A DNA stretch of 64,000 nt from Cohnella silvisoli. GTDB lineage: Bacteria > Bacillota > Bacilli > Paenibacillales > Paenibacillaceae. Within the stretch, counting starts at the first letter, position 1, and each line of letters starts with the position of its first letter. The notes beneath the pieces were generated by a model. It was not told the DNA's origin. It did no database searches and saw nothing but the letters and a program-made list of their open reading frames with translations. Both the position numbers and the translations under genes were made by a program. Location: contig NZ_JAIOAP010000007.1 in NCBI RefSeq assembly GCF_021190915.1, forward strand, positions 62,001-126,000, read 5' to 3'. Positions 54,553-64,000 of the stretch are shown here, in pieces.

Positions 54553-54855
54553 TCAAGGAATCGGCTGATGCACCGTCACCAGCTTCGTCCCATCCGGAAA
54601 AGTCGCCTCCACTTGCACTTCATGGATCATCTCCGGCACGCCTTCCATCACTTGATCGCGCGTAAGCAGCGTCGTTCCGTAGGCCATCAGCTCGGCAACC
54701 ATTTTACCGTCCCTTGCGCCTTCCATAATGGCGGATGTGATCAGCGCGATACATTCCGGATAATTGAGCTTCACGCCGCGAGCCAGCCTTCTTTGCGCTA
54801 AGTCAGCCGCAACCGTAATGAGCAGCTTCTCTTTTTCACGTTCCGTCAAATTCAT
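54553..54855 (-). CDS. ureA: Urease gamma subunit
   Basis: The 100-residue gamma subunit starts [20 protein letters not shown] and contains [20 protein letters not shown] and [20 protein letters not shown], as in the family. The ATG at 54855 follows AAAGGGG; the frame is open to 54888. It is the first gene of the urease operon, behind a promoter with a GlnR/TnrA box. Confidence 0.97.
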   Translation of the reverse strand: MNLTEREKEKLLITVAADLAQRRLARGVKLNYPECIALITSAIMEGARDGKMVAELMAYGTTLLTRDQVMEGVPEMIHEVQVEATFPDGTKLVTVHQPIP

Positions 54856-54886
54856 GCCGCATCCCCTTTCTGATAGCTTTCCTTTC

Positions 54887-54939
54887 ATTATAGGAAACCT
54901 GTTTCGGGTTGTAAATCGAATATGTGAAGTTTTATTACA
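54887..54939 (-). promoter_or_regulatory. Urease promoter with GlnR/TnrA box
   Basis: On the minus strand TTTACA (54910-54915) and TATAAT (54887-54892) are 17 bases apart. Upstream, TGTGAAGTTTTATTACA (54923-54939) matches the GlnR/TnrA consensus TGTNAN7TNACA exactly and is centred about 51 bases before the expected start, the position known for TnrA-type activation. Nitrogen limitation would therefore turn the operon on. The region to 55143 holds nothing else clear apart from a TATGTAAC direct repeat. Confidence 0.8.
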
Positions 54940-55142
54940 TTAACCAAAAATAATTTGTTAATTATTCACTCAAACCAAACGATATGTAACATGTATGTAA
55001 CGCCAATCATTCAATATTTTTCTTTTCGGCGCAATGCTTAGGCCATCCTTTATTTAAACAGCCTTGTCTGGTCAAGCCGTCCGAATCTGTGATAAAATCA
55101 AGGATATGACAATCCGGTTTATCCGAAAGCGAGGGACTATAG

Positions 55143-56828
55143 ATGGCCAACAAAAAAATGCGTTCAGACATGATTACTAAAGGCTTTGACCGCGCCCCGC
55201 ACCGCAGCTTGCTGCGCGCCGCCGGCGTGAAAGAAGAAGATTTCGGAAAACCGTTCATCGCAGTCTGCAATTCTTACATCGATATTGTTCCCGGACATAT
55301 TCATTTGCAAGAATTCGGAAAAATCGTTAAAGATGCTATCCGCGAAGCGGGCGGCGTTCCTTTTGAATTCAATACGATCGGCGTGGACGACGGGATCGCG
55401 ATGGGCCATATCGGCATGCGCTATTCCTTGGCCAGCCGCGAGATCATCGCCGATTCCATCGAAACCGTAGTTAACGCTCACTGGTTCGACGGCATGGTCT
55501 GTATTCCGAACTGCGACAAAATCACCCCCGGCATGATGATGGCCGCATTGCGCGTCAACATTCCGACGATCTTCGTCAGCGGCGGACCGATGAAAGCCGG
55601 ACGCACAAGCGACGGACGCGCCATCTCGCTCACGTCCGTATTCGAAGGCGTAGGCGCCTTCATGAGCGGCAAGATCGACGAGAAAAGCTTAACAGAGCTC
55701 GAACAATATGGTTGTCCGACATGCGGTTCCTGTTCCGGCATGTTTACCGCCAATTCAATGAACTGCTTGGCCGAAGTTCTCGGGCTCGCGTTGCCGGGTA
55801 ACGGTACGATTCTGGCTGTCGCGCCTGAACGCCGCGATTTTGTCAAGAAATCCGCGACTCAGCTGATGGAGCTCATTAAGAAAGATATTAAACCTCTGGA
55901 TATCGTTACGAAGGATACGATCGATAACGCCTTCGCTCTCGACATGGCTATGGGCGGATCCACGAACACCGTGTTGCATACGCTCGCCCTTGCCCACGAA
56001 GCTGGCATCGATTACCCGATTGAACGCATTAACGAAGTCGCTAAGCGTGTACCTTACTTGTCTAAGCTGGCACCCGCTTCCGACCACCATATCGAAGATC
56101 TGCACAACGCGGGCGGCGTCAGCGCTATTATCCATGAGCTGCTTAAAAAAGAAGGCGCTTTGAACGGCGATTTGCTGACCGTATCCGCCAAGACGCTGCG
56201 CGAGAACGTGGAAGGCTGCGAAATTCTCGACACGGACGTTATTCGCCCGATCGATAATCCGCACAGCAAAGAAGGCGGCCTATCCGTCCTGTTCGGGAAC
56301 CTTGCTCCCGGCGGATCGATCATCAAAGTCGGAGCGGTCGACAAGTCCGTCGGCGGCTACCACCGCGGACCGGCCATTTGCTTCGACTCCCAGGATGACG
56401 TGCTTAGAGGTCTGACCGAAGGCAAAGTCAAAGAAGGCCACGTCGTCGTCATCCGTTACGAAGGGCCGAAGGGCGGTCCCGGCATGCCGGAAATGCTTGC
56501 CCCGACTTCCCAAATCGTCGGTATGGGTCTCGGCACGAAAGTCGGACTCATCACGGACGGCCGTTTCTCCGGCGCGTCCCGCGGCATCGCGATCGGCCAT
56601 ATTTCCCCCGAAGCTGCAGAAGGCGGACCTATTGCGTTTGTCGAAGACGGCGACATGATCGAGCTCGACATGAATAACCGCACGATCACGCTTGAAGTAA
56701 GCGATAAAGAGTTGGAGCGCCGCCGTACGAACTGGCCGGGCTTTGAACCGAAGATCAAACGCGGCTACCTAGCGCGTTACTCCCACCTCGTTACCAACGC
56801 CAGCCAAGGCGGCGTCATGAAAATGTAA
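55143..56828 (+). CDS. ilvD: Dihydroxy-acid dehydratase
   Basis: IlvD makes 2-keto acids from dihydroxy acids in branched-chain amino acid synthesis, using an iron-sulfur cluster. The 561-residue protein has the cluster and metal motifs [60 protein letters not shown] and [18 protein letters not shown]. The ATG at 55143 has GCGAGGGA upstream. A TGGTCA/ATAAAA pair 17 bases apart lies before it as a weak promoter candidate. No T-box was seen. Confidence 0.98.
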   Translation: MANKKMRSDMITKGFDRAPHRSLLRAAGVKEEDFGKPFIAVCNSYIDIVPGHIHLQEFGKIVKDAIREAGGVPFEFNTIGVDDGIAMGHIGMRYSLASREIIADSIETVVNAHWFDGMVCIPNCDKITPGMMMAALRVNIPTIFVSGGPMKAGRTSDGRAISLTSVFEGVGAFMSGKIDEKSLTELEQYGCPTCGSCSGMFTANSMNCLAEVLGLALPGNGTILAVAPERRDFVKKSATQLMELIKKDIKPLDIVTKDTIDNAFALDMAMGGSTNTVLHTLALAHEAGIDYPIERINEVAKRVPYLSKLAPASDHHIEDLHNAGGVSAIIHELLKKEGALNGDLLTVSAKTLRENVEGCEILDTDVIRPIDNPHSKEGGLSVLFGNLAPGGSIIKVGAVDKSVGGYHRGPAICFDSQDDVLRGLTEGKVKEGHVVVIRYEGPKGGPGMPEMLAPTSQIVGMGLGTKVGLITDGRFSGASRGIAIGHISPEAAEGGPIAFVEDGDMIELDMNNRTITLEVSDKELERRRTNWPGFEPKIKRGYLARYSHLVTNASQGGVMKM

Positions 56829-56844
56829 TGACAGCTAGAAGTTA

Positions 56845-57179
56845 GGGCAGTCTCAAAGTAGCCAAGTTCACTTACGGGATAGCTCACTTTTATCAAAAAT
56901 CATACTCATAACGAAAAAGTGTTGGTGCAGGAGGTTTTGATCCTGTTCCAACACTTTTTCGTTTTTGGTCAATTGCTGCTTTCTTGAGCAGGTTGCGGGC
57001 AAGCGAAAGCCACCCGACTTATAAGCTTACCCTAAACAAGCAACTAAGCAGAAACCTCCGGAATCCTGGTACACTACGGAGATTTTGTCATCTATCCGAT
57101 TCACAGTGGCATTAACGACGAGAACAAGATGGTTTTCGGGGACGTCGCCTCTAAATCCATTAGCAAGGTATTGGTCCAT
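56845..57179 (-). mobile_element. Degenerate IS1182-like element
   Basis: Minus-strand codons from 57179 to 57027 read MDQYLANGFRGDVPENHLVL followed by VVNATVNRIDDKI, like the N-terminus of IS1182-family transposases (PxNHLVRVVN..VD.ID), then change frame sense and stop after 50 codons. At the other end, GGGCAGTCTCAAAGTAG (56845-56861) resembles an IS1182-type terminus. Most of the transposase is missing, so this is an internal-deletion relic. The family match is from memory. Confidence 0.5.
56910..56966 (+). terminator. Long hairpin serving as ilvD terminator
   Basis: AACGAAAAAGTGTTGG (56910-56925) pairs with CCAACACTTTTTCGTT (56948-56963), with an inner CAGGA/TCCTG stem, followed by more T. 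It lies inside the IS-like relic, which may have supplied it. Confidence 0.7.
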
Positions 57180-57300
57180 GGTATTGAATGTAAAAAAAAT
57201 CACTCCTTTGAATGCTGATGAGTGGTACTTCTATTACAAAAAAGTGGTTTCTTTTTGTGATTTTATTGGCTTGTTCTTACCTGATTCGATAAAGAAAAGA

Positions 57301-57484
57301 GGGGATGTATCTCCTGTAGGAGCGACAGCGTTTGCCTTTGAAATCGTGAAATCTCCTTGCTACGAGTTTACCAATTCAAATTTCACGATTTCAACCCGGG
57401 GTCCCCGCAAAGTAATCGGACTCGGCTACGAAGCTTAACTTCACTTTGCGGGGTGGAGCAGCAACCGGAAGGAGATACATCCCC
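57301..57484. repeat. Multi-hairpin element enclosed by a 15-bp stem
   Basis: GGGGATGTATCTCCT (57301-57315) pairs perfectly with AGGAGATACATCCCC (57470-57484). Inside are two perfect stems: GAAATCGTGAAAT (57340-57352) with ATTTCACGATTTC (57380-57392), and CCCCGCAAAGT (57403-57413) with ACTTTGCGGGG (57443-57453). The layout is a closed junction with two arms. A plus-strand open frame crosses it but resembles nothing. The rest of the gap to 57574 holds the deacetylase terminator. Confidence 0.75.
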
Positions 57485-57511
57485 GCAAAAACCATAATCG
57501 ATAAAAAAGCA

Positions 57512-57546
57512 AAATAAAAAGCCGGTACCAGGAATCCAGTACCAGC
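57512..57546 (-). terminator. Terminator of the deacetylase gene
   Basis: On the minus strand GCTGGTAC pairs with GTACCGGC (57521-57546) with one G-T pair and is followed by TTTTTATTT. Confidence 0.75.
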
Positions 57547-57574
57547 TGCACACTCTCTTAACTATTCACGTCAT

Positions 57575-59056
57575 CTAAACGAGCTTGCCCATCGTTTCCT
57601 CTTCATAGTCCGCTGTTTCATGCGGAACTTCTGCTTTCTTGACGCTTATTTCCTTCTTAGCCGCCCGTTCCCGCTGCGGTCGTCGCTTAACTCTGGTCTC
57701 GTCCGCCCAAGTCAATAAAATATCCCGGGGCATAATAAGCATGCGCGGGGACATCCTTTCCCCTTTCGTGCGCACCCTTTCGTTCCCTTCAGGGTGAATA
57801 ACGCGAATGAGAATCCGCAAATAAATATTCGTCATCCACGAGAACAGTCCCCGAGGCAAGTCGTATGTCCCGTATCCGAGCGATTCCGCGCCTCTGTGTA
57901 TCATGGAAACTCCATAAAGCGCCTTGACTTTATCGCCGTTCGGAGTCGTCGAAAGCTCCCTTGCCATATCCGGCAACGCCTTTTCCATCTCGCGGATGAT
58001 TTTAATGCCCGTTTGCAAAGTCGAACGGGAATTCATCCCCAGATTAAATAACATCCGGTTCTCGAAATGGATTTCCATAATGTAATCCCCTGAATGGAGA
58101 GTAGTATCCGCGCGCAAATCCAAAGGCGGTCCCGCATAACGGCGGACACGATAATTAAATGATTTGCCCTCCCCCACGGGACGAAGCCGAAATAAGAAGT
58201 GAAACACTTTTTCCCATAACATCCAGATCGTTACGATCAGCTTTTTAAACAGGCCAATCGAATGGGGTTCATTGTTGCCGGTTACGGATTCATCATTGCT
58301 CATGCTGGGTCTCCTCACGGCCGATTGATTGTTAGTATGCGGGTATCGCGGTCGTTCCGAGAGTGCTATCATTTCGTCGATTCCGACGAAACGGTACCCC
58401 ATTGTTTGCCCGTCGTCCAATATGCGCGCTAACGCGGCTATCGTGTTTGCCGGCGCGTCGCGATCGGCTCCGAAAGTAATGCCGCAGTCGTGAAGCAGAA
58501 ACACCTGCCCGGGTCTCAGCTTCCTTTTCATCCGTTTGTACAATTTATCCGCGTTTACTCTCTTGCGCCAATCTCCGAACAAAGAAGTCCATAACACGAT
58601 TTGCAAGTACCCTAGGTTCGCATAGTCGAATACATTAACGATTCCCCAAGGGGGTCGATAATACATCGGTCTTGAACCCGTAATCCGCTTAATGACATCC
58701 GAAGTACGATGAATTTGCCGTTTAACCGTCCGCGGGCGCATAAACCAGTTCGTATGATGGACGTAATTGTGAATACCGATAATATGGCCTTCTTCATGTA
58801 TTCTGGCTACTATGTCGGGATAACGTTCCGCATTCTCGCCAACGACGAAAAAAGTCGCTTTCGCTCCATGCCGTTTAAGTAAACCCAACAGCTTGGGCGT
58901 ATATATCGGATCAGGTCCGTCATCGAAGGTGAGCGCGATCTCCTTATCCGTGTTGCCGCGGGTGAATACCCTAAACCCAAAAATCCGGCTGATCAAAGCC
59001 GGCAAAAATGCATAAAAAGTCAAAAAATAAAAACCGATCCAAAGGATGAGTTCCAT
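57575..59056 (-). CDS. NodB-type polysaccharide deacetylase with YkoP-like C-terminal domain
   Basis: The 493-residue protein has an N-terminal membrane anchor (about 3-25), a CE4 deacetylase domain (about 38-235) with EIALTFDDGPDPIYTP, HxxxH in IHNYVHHTN, YYRPPWGIVN and VFLLHDCGITF, and a separate C-terminal domain of about 220 residues (WMLWEKVFHFLFRLRPVGEG, YIMEIHFENRMLFNLGMNSR) like the domain of Bacillus YkoP. The second metal histidine of HxxxH is present. The tail after about 455 is rich in Lys, Arg and Glu. It likely modifies wall or surface glycans. Confidence 0.85.
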   Translation of the reverse strand: MELILWIGFYFLTFYAFLPALISRIFGFRVFTRGNTDKEIALTFDDGPDPIYTPKLLGLLKRHGAKATFFVVGENAERYPDIVARIHEEGHIIGIHNYVHHTNWFMRPRTVKRQIHRTSDVIKRITGSRPMYYRPPWGIVNVFDYANLGYLQIVLWTSLFGDWRKRVNADKLYKRMKRKLRPGQVFLLHDCGITFGADRDAPANTIAALARILDDGQTMGYRFVGIDEMIALSERPRYPHTNNQSAVRRPSMSNDESVTGNNEPHSIGLFKKLIVTIWMLWEKVFHFLFRLRPVGEGKSFNYRVRRYAGPPLDLRADTTLHSGDYIMEIHFENRMLFNLGMNSRSTLQTGIKIIREMEKALPDMARELSTTPNGDKVKALYGVSMIHRGAESLGYGTYDLPRGLFSWMTNIYLRILIRVIHPEGNERVRTKGERMSPRMLIMPRDILLTWADETRVKRRPQRERAAKKEISVKKAEVPHETADYEEETMGKLV

Positions 59057-59238
59057 GCCTTCCCCACCATCTTGATTGCCATATTTAAAGTGCGTGCGGT
59101 TCTGCGCCTGTCTTCTATTTTATCATACACGACCGCAAAATAGGCATGCTTGTAGGCATCTTTTTTGATATCATATACAATAACAATAAATAGAACAGTC
59201 GTGCTTTCTCTCGTACGCTGAAAAAGGTGGATTAGCGG

Positions 59239-60384
59239 ATGTTATCTTTGTACCAGAAATATTGGCGCACCGCGTTCGATATCGGTGTTATCGTGCTAAC
59301 GGTCTGGTTAACGATGTATGTATTCAGTTATCTTTACAACCTGGCAACTCCCGTTTTTTTATCCTTCCTCATCTTTTGGTGTATCGAACCGCTTGCGAGG
59401 CTATTTAACCGTTGGGGCTTGCGCAAATCGATCGCCTCCGGCATCAGCGTCATGCTGTTCACCTTAGTCATCCTGGCGATCTTTATCGGGCTTGGCTATA
59501 TTTTCACGCAGCAGATTATCCAATTGAGCAAAGACTTGCCTCACTACCAAGTACTGCTACAGGAGCAATTCGCTTCTCTAACAGGCAATGTGCAAGGGCA
59601 TATTAATTCGTTGCCCGCGGGCGTTGCCGAGAAGTTGAATGACGCCGTGGGCTTTATCACCAATCTAGGAACGAAATGGGCTACAATATTCCTGACTTGG
59701 ATGGTTGGAATGCTGAGCTCGTTCTCGTCTTTCGTGCTTAACTTCTCCATCGCCATTATTCTCGCTTATTTCTTAAGCTTGGAAATCGATACATGGAAGA
59801 AGCTCGGCCAAGACAGAGCACCCAAAACGCTCAAAATCGCTTTAGAGTTTCTTCGCAACAACGTTTTCAAAGGAATCGGAGCCTACCTTAAGGCACAAGG
59901 CAAGCTTATCAGCATTACCTTTATCGTAATATTCATAACTCTCTTAGCGCTTCGGGTCAATAACGCCTTCTCCATAGCCTTGCTGGCGGGAATTTTCGAT
60001 GTGCTTCCCCTGCTCGGCGTTAACACTTTGTTCATCCCTTGGATCATCTACCTATTCATTACGGGCGAGACGAACCTTGCGATTTGGTTAACCGCGCTGC
60101 TACTAGTCGTTACGCTTACGAGGCAATTTCTTGAGCCGCGCATTACCGGGCAAACCGTCGGCGTTTCCGCATTCACTATGCTCGCCTTTATGATGGTTTC
60201 CTTATCGCTATTCGGCGTTGCCGGACTTATATTAGCGCCGATTCTCATGATATTGCTTAAAGCGCTCTATGATCAAGGTTATTTCCACAAGTGGATTCGT
60301 TACCCGAGCGAGGAATTCACCGTCCCGCCGCTTGCTCCGCAGCCTAGTGAGATTGCTGTTCCAGAAGGCAAAGCCCGTCCATAA
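59239..60384 (+). CDS. ytvI: YtvI-type membrane protein (AI-2E transporter family)
   Basis: The 381-residue protein has eight predicted membrane segments in the AI-2E/UPF0118 pattern: YLYNLATPVFLSFLIFWCIE, MLSSFSSFVLNFSIAIILAY, the family motif LLAGIFDVLPLLGVNTLFIP and GVAGLILAPILMILLKALYD. The Bacillus homologue YtvI is linked to sporulation. The ATG at 59239 has AAAAAGGTGG upstream. Its last 41 bases overlap the convergent penicillin-binding protein gene. Confidence 0.85.
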   Translation: MLSLYQKYWRTAFDIGVIVLTVWLTMYVFSYLYNLATPVFLSFLIFWCIEPLARLFNRWGLRKSIASGISVMLFTLVILAIFIGLGYIFTQQIIQLSKDLPHYQVLLQEQFASLTGNVQGHINSLPAGVAEKLNDAVGFITNLGTKWATIFLTWMVGMLSSFSSFVLNFSIAIILAYFLSLEIDTWKKLGQDRAPKTLKIALEFLRNNVFKGIGAYLKAQGKLISITFIVIFITLLALRVNNAFSIALLAGIFDVLPLLGVNTLFIPWIIYLFITGETNLAIWLTALLLVVTLTRQFLEPRITGQTVGVSAFTMLAFMMVSLSLFGVAGLILAPILMILLKALYDQGYFHKWIRYPSEEFTVPPLAPQPSEIAVPEGKARP

Positions 60385-62152
60385 TCGCTCCGAATACGGC
60401 AGCCGCGCGATTGCGCAGCCCTGCCGGCTGATCTTCAATGAGCACCGCGATCGCGTAATGCGGTGTTCCTTTGACAGGCCCGTAACCGATGAACCATTGG
60501 TCGTTGCGGGCCTTTTGCTTGCCTGCGAGCTCGGCCGTGCCGGATTTGCCCGCCAGCGGCCAAACCGAATTTTTCAAGGCTTTTGCAGCTGTGCCTTCTA
60601 AAACGACAGAACGCATGCCCTCCCGTAATAGGGCAGCCGTTCTGGATCCAATATGACCGTATTTGGATTCAGCGGATTGGACCTCTAGAGGAGTCATTAA
60701 CCCTCCGTCCGCATAACGAATCTCCTTAACGAGGCGTGGAGCAAACACATGTCCATTGTGCAATATCGTGACGGCCATGTTCGCTGCCTGCAACGGCGTT
60801 ACCCTTACATCCCGCTGACCGATTCCGGTTCCGGTTCTCACCCCGCCGTCATTGGCCAGTTGGCGACTCATGAAAATGGAGCCAGCTTCCTCCTCTTCTA
60901 ACAATCTAAGCGGCTTTCCGTCGACGAACTTATCCGTGCTCCACCCGATTTGCCTGCCCAGACCCATGCGCTCTGCCGTAATTTGCAGCCAAGCCGGGTC
61001 CATCCGCTCTGCCAATTCGGCAAACACGACGTTGCACGACTCCGCAAAAGCCTGTTCGAGCGTCAGTACCCCATGCCCCTCTTCTCTCCAGCACTTCAGC
61101 CCGTATTTACCATAATGACCGTTGCAGTGGAACATTTCATCCCAAGTCGTAACTCCCGACTCTATCGCCGCAGCTAATGTCACGACTTTGAAAACCGAGC
61201 CAGGCGGAGCGGCTGTCAGCGCATGATTACGTTCGTCCGTCTCTTTCGCTCCAATATGATACGGATCCAATCGAGGAAGAGACACCATGGCCCTTATATC
61301 CGCATTCGCCGCATCGAGAACGACGGCAGCTCCTTTGCTTATTCCGTATTTGCTCATCACTTCTTCCACGACTCTTTGCATCCCTAAGTCCAAAGTAGTT
61401 GTCACCTGCAGCGGGAAATGCGGGTTGTCGGGAGCCGTCATTCTCAGCCCCAGCCCCTCCAGCGGTCTTCTGGCCGCGTCCGTAACCTGCATGACCGTCG
61501 TTGGCGCAATGCCTTGTATGACTCGATCCAGCGATTTCTCCAAACCGGATCCTCCGACATAACTCGTCACGTTCATATGATGGTTGGACAGCTGTTTACC
61601 GTATAATTGGCGTACTCTTTCAGGATGTTGGGAAATGTAACCGATGGCATGAATCGGCGTATAATCGGCAGGGTATCGGTTAAAAAATGGAAGCACAGAC
61701 ACTCCGAGCAAATTTGATTTTTTAGCCGCATCGATTTGCTCCTTCGTTAATTCCAACGCACGAGCAGCACCCGAATCCTTCCAAACTTCAGGCTCGCGGA
61801 GTTCCGTCAGCCAGCTTTCCAACCGCTGAGCGTTTACACCGAGGGAGTCGGCAAGCCGCTGTATATCCTTCTCCGTCCCTCGCATGAACCCATCATCGGG
61901 AAAAGCCGCCAAGCTTTGCACGGCCTTCCCCGTCAGCAACCGCCCGTTGCGGTCGCGAAACTGTCCCCTTCCGCTATCGAGCATAAGACCGTCGGAACGC
62001 TGAAGGAAGGCGCTTCGGGCGAGAGACCCGCTTGCCGTATGCGCACCGCCGAAACCAAGCTGCAGCCAAGCCAATCTCGCTCCCTCAACGCCGAATATAA
62101 TAGCGATAAACAGCAGCACGTGGAACCCTCGCATAGCCCATTCTCTCTTCAT
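60344..62152 (-). CDS. Class B penicillin-binding protein (transpeptidase)
   Basis: The 602-residue membrane-anchored transpeptidase crosslinks peptidoglycan. It has an N-terminal membrane segment (about 8-28), a dimerisation-type domain (about 60-270) and the transpeptidase domain with SxxK in AAPPGSVFKVVTLAA, SxN in AESCNVVFAELAERMDP and KSGT in LAGKSGTAELAGKQ (KTG-type motif). The length and layout are like PBP2/SpoVD relatives without the PASTA tail. The start at 62152 (MKREWAMRGFHVLLFI) is chosen; its binding site AAAGGA is rather distant. Confidence 0.87.
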   Translation of the reverse strand: MKREWAMRGFHVLLFIAIIFGVEGARLAWLQLGFGGAHTASGSLARSAFLQRSDGLMLDSGRGQFRDRNGRLLTGKAVQSLAAFPDDGFMRGTEKDIQRLADSLGVNAQRLESWLTELREPEVWKDSGAARALELTKEQIDAAKKSNLLGVSVLPFFNRYPADYTPIHAIGYISQHPERVRQLYGKQLSNHHMNVTSYVGGSGLEKSLDRVIQGIAPTTVMQVTDAARRPLEGLGLRMTAPDNPHFPLQVTTTLDLGMQRVVEEVMSKYGISKGAAVVLDAANADIRAMVSLPRLDPYHIGAKETDERNHALTAAPPGSVFKVVTLAAAIESGVTTWDEMFHCNGHYGKYGLKCWREEGHGVLTLEQAFAESCNVVFAELAERMDPAWLQITAERMGLGRQIGWSTDKFVDGKPLRLLEEEEAGSIFMSRQLANDGGVRTGTGIGQRDVRVTPLQAANMAVTILHNGHVFAPRLVKEIRYADGGLMTPLEVQSAESKYGHIGSRTAALLREGMRSVVLEGTAAKALKNSVWPLAGKSGTAELAGKQKARNDQWFIGYGPVKGTPHYAIAVLIEDQPAGLRNRAAAVFGAIMDGLCLLEQQSH

Positions 62153-62218
62153 ATGGATAATTCCGTTCCTTTCTTTTCTGCGACCTCTCTTTCTTCTATT
62201 ATCTCCATATTCTCGCAT

Positions 62219-62250
62219 AAAAAAGCAGGCAGGATATTTCCCCTGCCTGC
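62219..62250 (-). terminator. Terminator of the chemoreceptor gene
   Basis: GCAGGCAGG (62225-62233) pairs perfectly with CCTGCCTGC (62242-62250); the minus strand continues with T6. Confidence 0.9.
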
Positions 62251-62269
62251 CTGCGATAACGATTAATAA

Positions 62270-64000
62270 TTAAGAGACCGTAAACCGGCTTAATGATTCG
62301 CGTAGTTGTCCCGACACAGCCTCCAAGCGGTTGGACAATTGAACTAGGCCATCGCTGATGTTCAACTGCTCGTTGCTTAGAGAAGCGACTTCCTCCGACG
62401 TTGCGGAAGCTTCCTCGGCAACCGCGCTGACGTTGCTCATCGCCAAGGATAACGTGTTTTGCGCATCCTCCAGCTGGCGAACGGAATCCGTAGCCGACTC
62501 CAAACGATTAACGAACCCACCCATGTTGTCCTGTACGGTGACGAATATTTGATTCGCTTCGCGAACCGATTCGATCTGCTCTTGGAATATCGGATACGCT
62601 TCGGACAATACGGATACCGTCTCATCGATTTCGCGTTGGATATTTTCCACGATGCCGCCTACGACTCCGATGGACTGTCGAGATTGATCGGCCAGCTTGC
62701 GGATTTCGTCCGCGACAACCATGAATCCCTTGCCTGCCGCGCCAGCCCTCGCCGCTTCAATCGTAGCGTTTAAGGACAAGATATTCGTTTGTTTCGTCAT
62801 ATTGCCCAGCACGTCAAGGATTTTACGAATTGAACGCGTGCTTTCCTTAAGCTTGTCTACTTTATCTACCATCGAACGGGTCATTTCTTCCGTTTGGCCC
62901 GTTTTCTCGATCAGGCTGCCCATATAAATCGAACCTTGACGTCCGGCTTCCTCGACTTCATTCGCCGATTGTCCCATTTCGACATTGGAGTTGATAACAG
63001 ACTGCACTTGAGAGCCGATCTGAAGGGTCAAATCCGTTCCTTTTTCCGACTCTACGGCAAGATTAGTTGCACCGTTAGCTATTTCCTCGGTCGCGATGGC
63101 AATTTCCTTCGCGGCGCCTGCCGTTTTACGGGATGAGTCGGTTAGTGCGGCAGCCGTCTCAAGCACCTCTTGCGCGGACAAATTCGTTTGCCGAACAAGT
63201 CCGGTAATTTCCTCCATCATCCGGTTAAAGCTGTCGGACACTTGTCCGATCTCGTCCTTCTTGCGAATGGTGGAACGGACGGTTAAGTTACCTCTTTCTC
63301 CCTCGTTCATTAACGTCCGCAACTGTGCTAGAGGTTTGCCGACAGTTAACATAACGATCAATCCGATACCGCCTGCAATGAGGGCAGCGATCAAAGACAT
63401 TAACCATGTCAAATTGCTGATTGCTTTGGCATCTTTCACGAGGGAGGAGACGGGAATATTGCCGATGACCTTCCATTCGTTATTATCCAGAATGCCCGCC
63501 GAAGACAGGGTTTTGGTTCCATCTACGCTAATCGTCGAGGATCCTTCTTTGCCCGGCAATTCATATTCGTACTTCGACCCCCACTTCGTTGCGTCGGGTC
63601 CGTACACGGTCGTACCGTCTTTTGCAACGATAAATGAGGAACTGCCCTCGCCGAACTGAACGGTTTTCATTTTTTCTTCCAAAACCTTCGTCTTGATTTC
63701 AAGAATCAAGTAGTACGGCTTCCCTTGGTTCATCATCCGGCCTAGAGCAAGGGTCGGGGCGGAACGGGCGCCATCCAATCCCTTGGCCATCGTAGGGATC
63801 CATACGGCTCTTCCGTTGCCTTCGGAAATGGTTTTCAAATACGGTAATTTGCCGATTTGTTCCTTATTGATTGTACTTCCCGTCGTCATGAATTGGCCCT
63901 CGGAATCGACCGGTATTAAAGAAATCGATTCATAACTGGAATCGGCCATCGCCACGCCGCTCATCTTCTCGGTTAGCTGCCTTGCCGTGTCGAACGTTTC
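62270..64000 (-). CDS. Methyl-accepting chemotaxis protein, C-terminal part
   Basis: The frame is open at the right window edge, so the N-terminus is missing; 576 residues are seen. The first part is a dCache-type extracellular sensor end ([40 protein letters not shown]), then a membrane segment ([20 protein letters not shown]), a HAMP domain ([40 protein letters not shown]) and the cytoplasmic signalling helices with the hairpin tip [20 protein letters not shown]. It would signal through CheA. The ligand cannot be told. Confidence 0.93.
   Translation of the reverse strand, partial: ETFDTARQLTEKMSGVAMADSSYESISLIPVDSEGQFMTTGSTINKEQIGKLPYLKTISEGNGRAVWIPTMAKGLDGARSAPTLALGRMMNQGKPYYLILEIKTKVLEEKMKTVQFGEGSSSFIVAKDGTTVYGPDATKWGSKYEYELPGKEGSSTISVDGTKTLSSAGILDNNEWKVIGNIPVSSLVKDAKAISNLTWLMSLIAALIAGGIGLIVMLTVGKPLAQLRTLMNEGERGNLTVRSTIRKKDEIGQVSDSFNRMMEEITGLVRQTNLSAQEVLETAAALTDSSRKTAGAAKEIAIATEEIANGATNLAVESEKGTDLTLQIGSQVQSVINSNVEMGQSANEVEEAGRQGSIYMGSLIEKTGQTEEMTRSMVDKVDKLKESTRSIRKILDVLGNMTKQTNILSLNATIEAARAGAAGKGFMVVADEIRKLADQSRQSIGVVGGIVENIQREIDETVSVLSEAYPIFQEQIESVREANQIFVTVQDNMGGFVNRLESATDSVRQLEDAQNTLSLAMSNVSAVAEEASATSEEVASLSNEQLNISDGLVQLSNRLEAVSGQLRESLSRFTVS

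Noticed and set aside
57085-57438. Plus-strand open frame of 117 residues
   Set aside because: It crosses the IS-like relic and the multi-hairpin element and shows no protein-like family features.

Overview
The window looks like a chromosomal segment of a spore-forming member of the Paenibacillaceae (Paenibacillus or Cohnella type). It carries spore genes (spoIIP, gpr, the spoVA group, sigK), a T-box leucyl-tRNA synthetase, strong AGGAGG ribosome binding sites and a moderate base composition. No rRNA, tRNA or CRISPR array was seen.

Positions 1-28.8 kb are the late-competence/yqe block, read mostly on the minus strand: yqeG-yqeH-aroE-yhbY-nadD-yqeK-rsfS-cvfB-yqeM, then leuS, the divergent comER/comEA pair, comEB, comEC, holA, rpsT (plus strand), gpr and spoIIP. 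This order is known from Bacillus, but three things interrupt it here. Two head-to-head ECF sigma/anti-sigma modules lie between comEC and holA (3.8-6.8 kb). A metY-type gene lies between comEA and comEB. A five-gene redox/efflux cassette lies between yqeM and leuS (16.3-22.5 kb): two NAD(P)-binding epimerase-like proteins, an NAD(P)H oxidoreductase, a DHA2-type exporter and a membrane-anchored multicopper oxidase. The cassette has five copies of one 16-bp palindromic operator. The only likely regulator is a 3' remnant of a TetR-type gene that is cut off by a 52-bp tandem repeat, and the multicopper oxidase has an in-frame amber codon.

Positions 28.9-36.3 kb hold a MoxR-DUF58-transglutaminase operon, spoVAC-AD-AE and an uninterrupted sigK. 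Positions 36.4-37.8 kb are AT-rich with two unassigned genes. Positions 37.8-48.9 kb are an accessory catabolic region: a GH106-type rhamnosidase, a transsulfuration-type PLP enzyme, a four-gene oxidoreductase/cyclase operon with a GntR/LacI hybrid regulator, and a divergent AraC regulator and PhyH-type dioxygenase. A short relic of a second SDR gene lies inside this region.

Positions 49.3-64 kb hold a 3'-5' exonuclease, a ureABCFGD operon without ureE behind a sigma-A promoter with a perfect GlnR/TnrA box, ilvD, an IS1182-like relic next to a multi-hairpin non-coding element, a NodB-type deacetylase fused to a C-terminal extension, a YtvI-type membrane protein, a class B penicillin-binding protein, and a chemoreceptor that runs off the right edge. 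The most unusual items are the deregulated cassette with its amber codon, the long foldback element after rpsT, the multi-hairpin element at 57.3 kb and the paired ECF modules.
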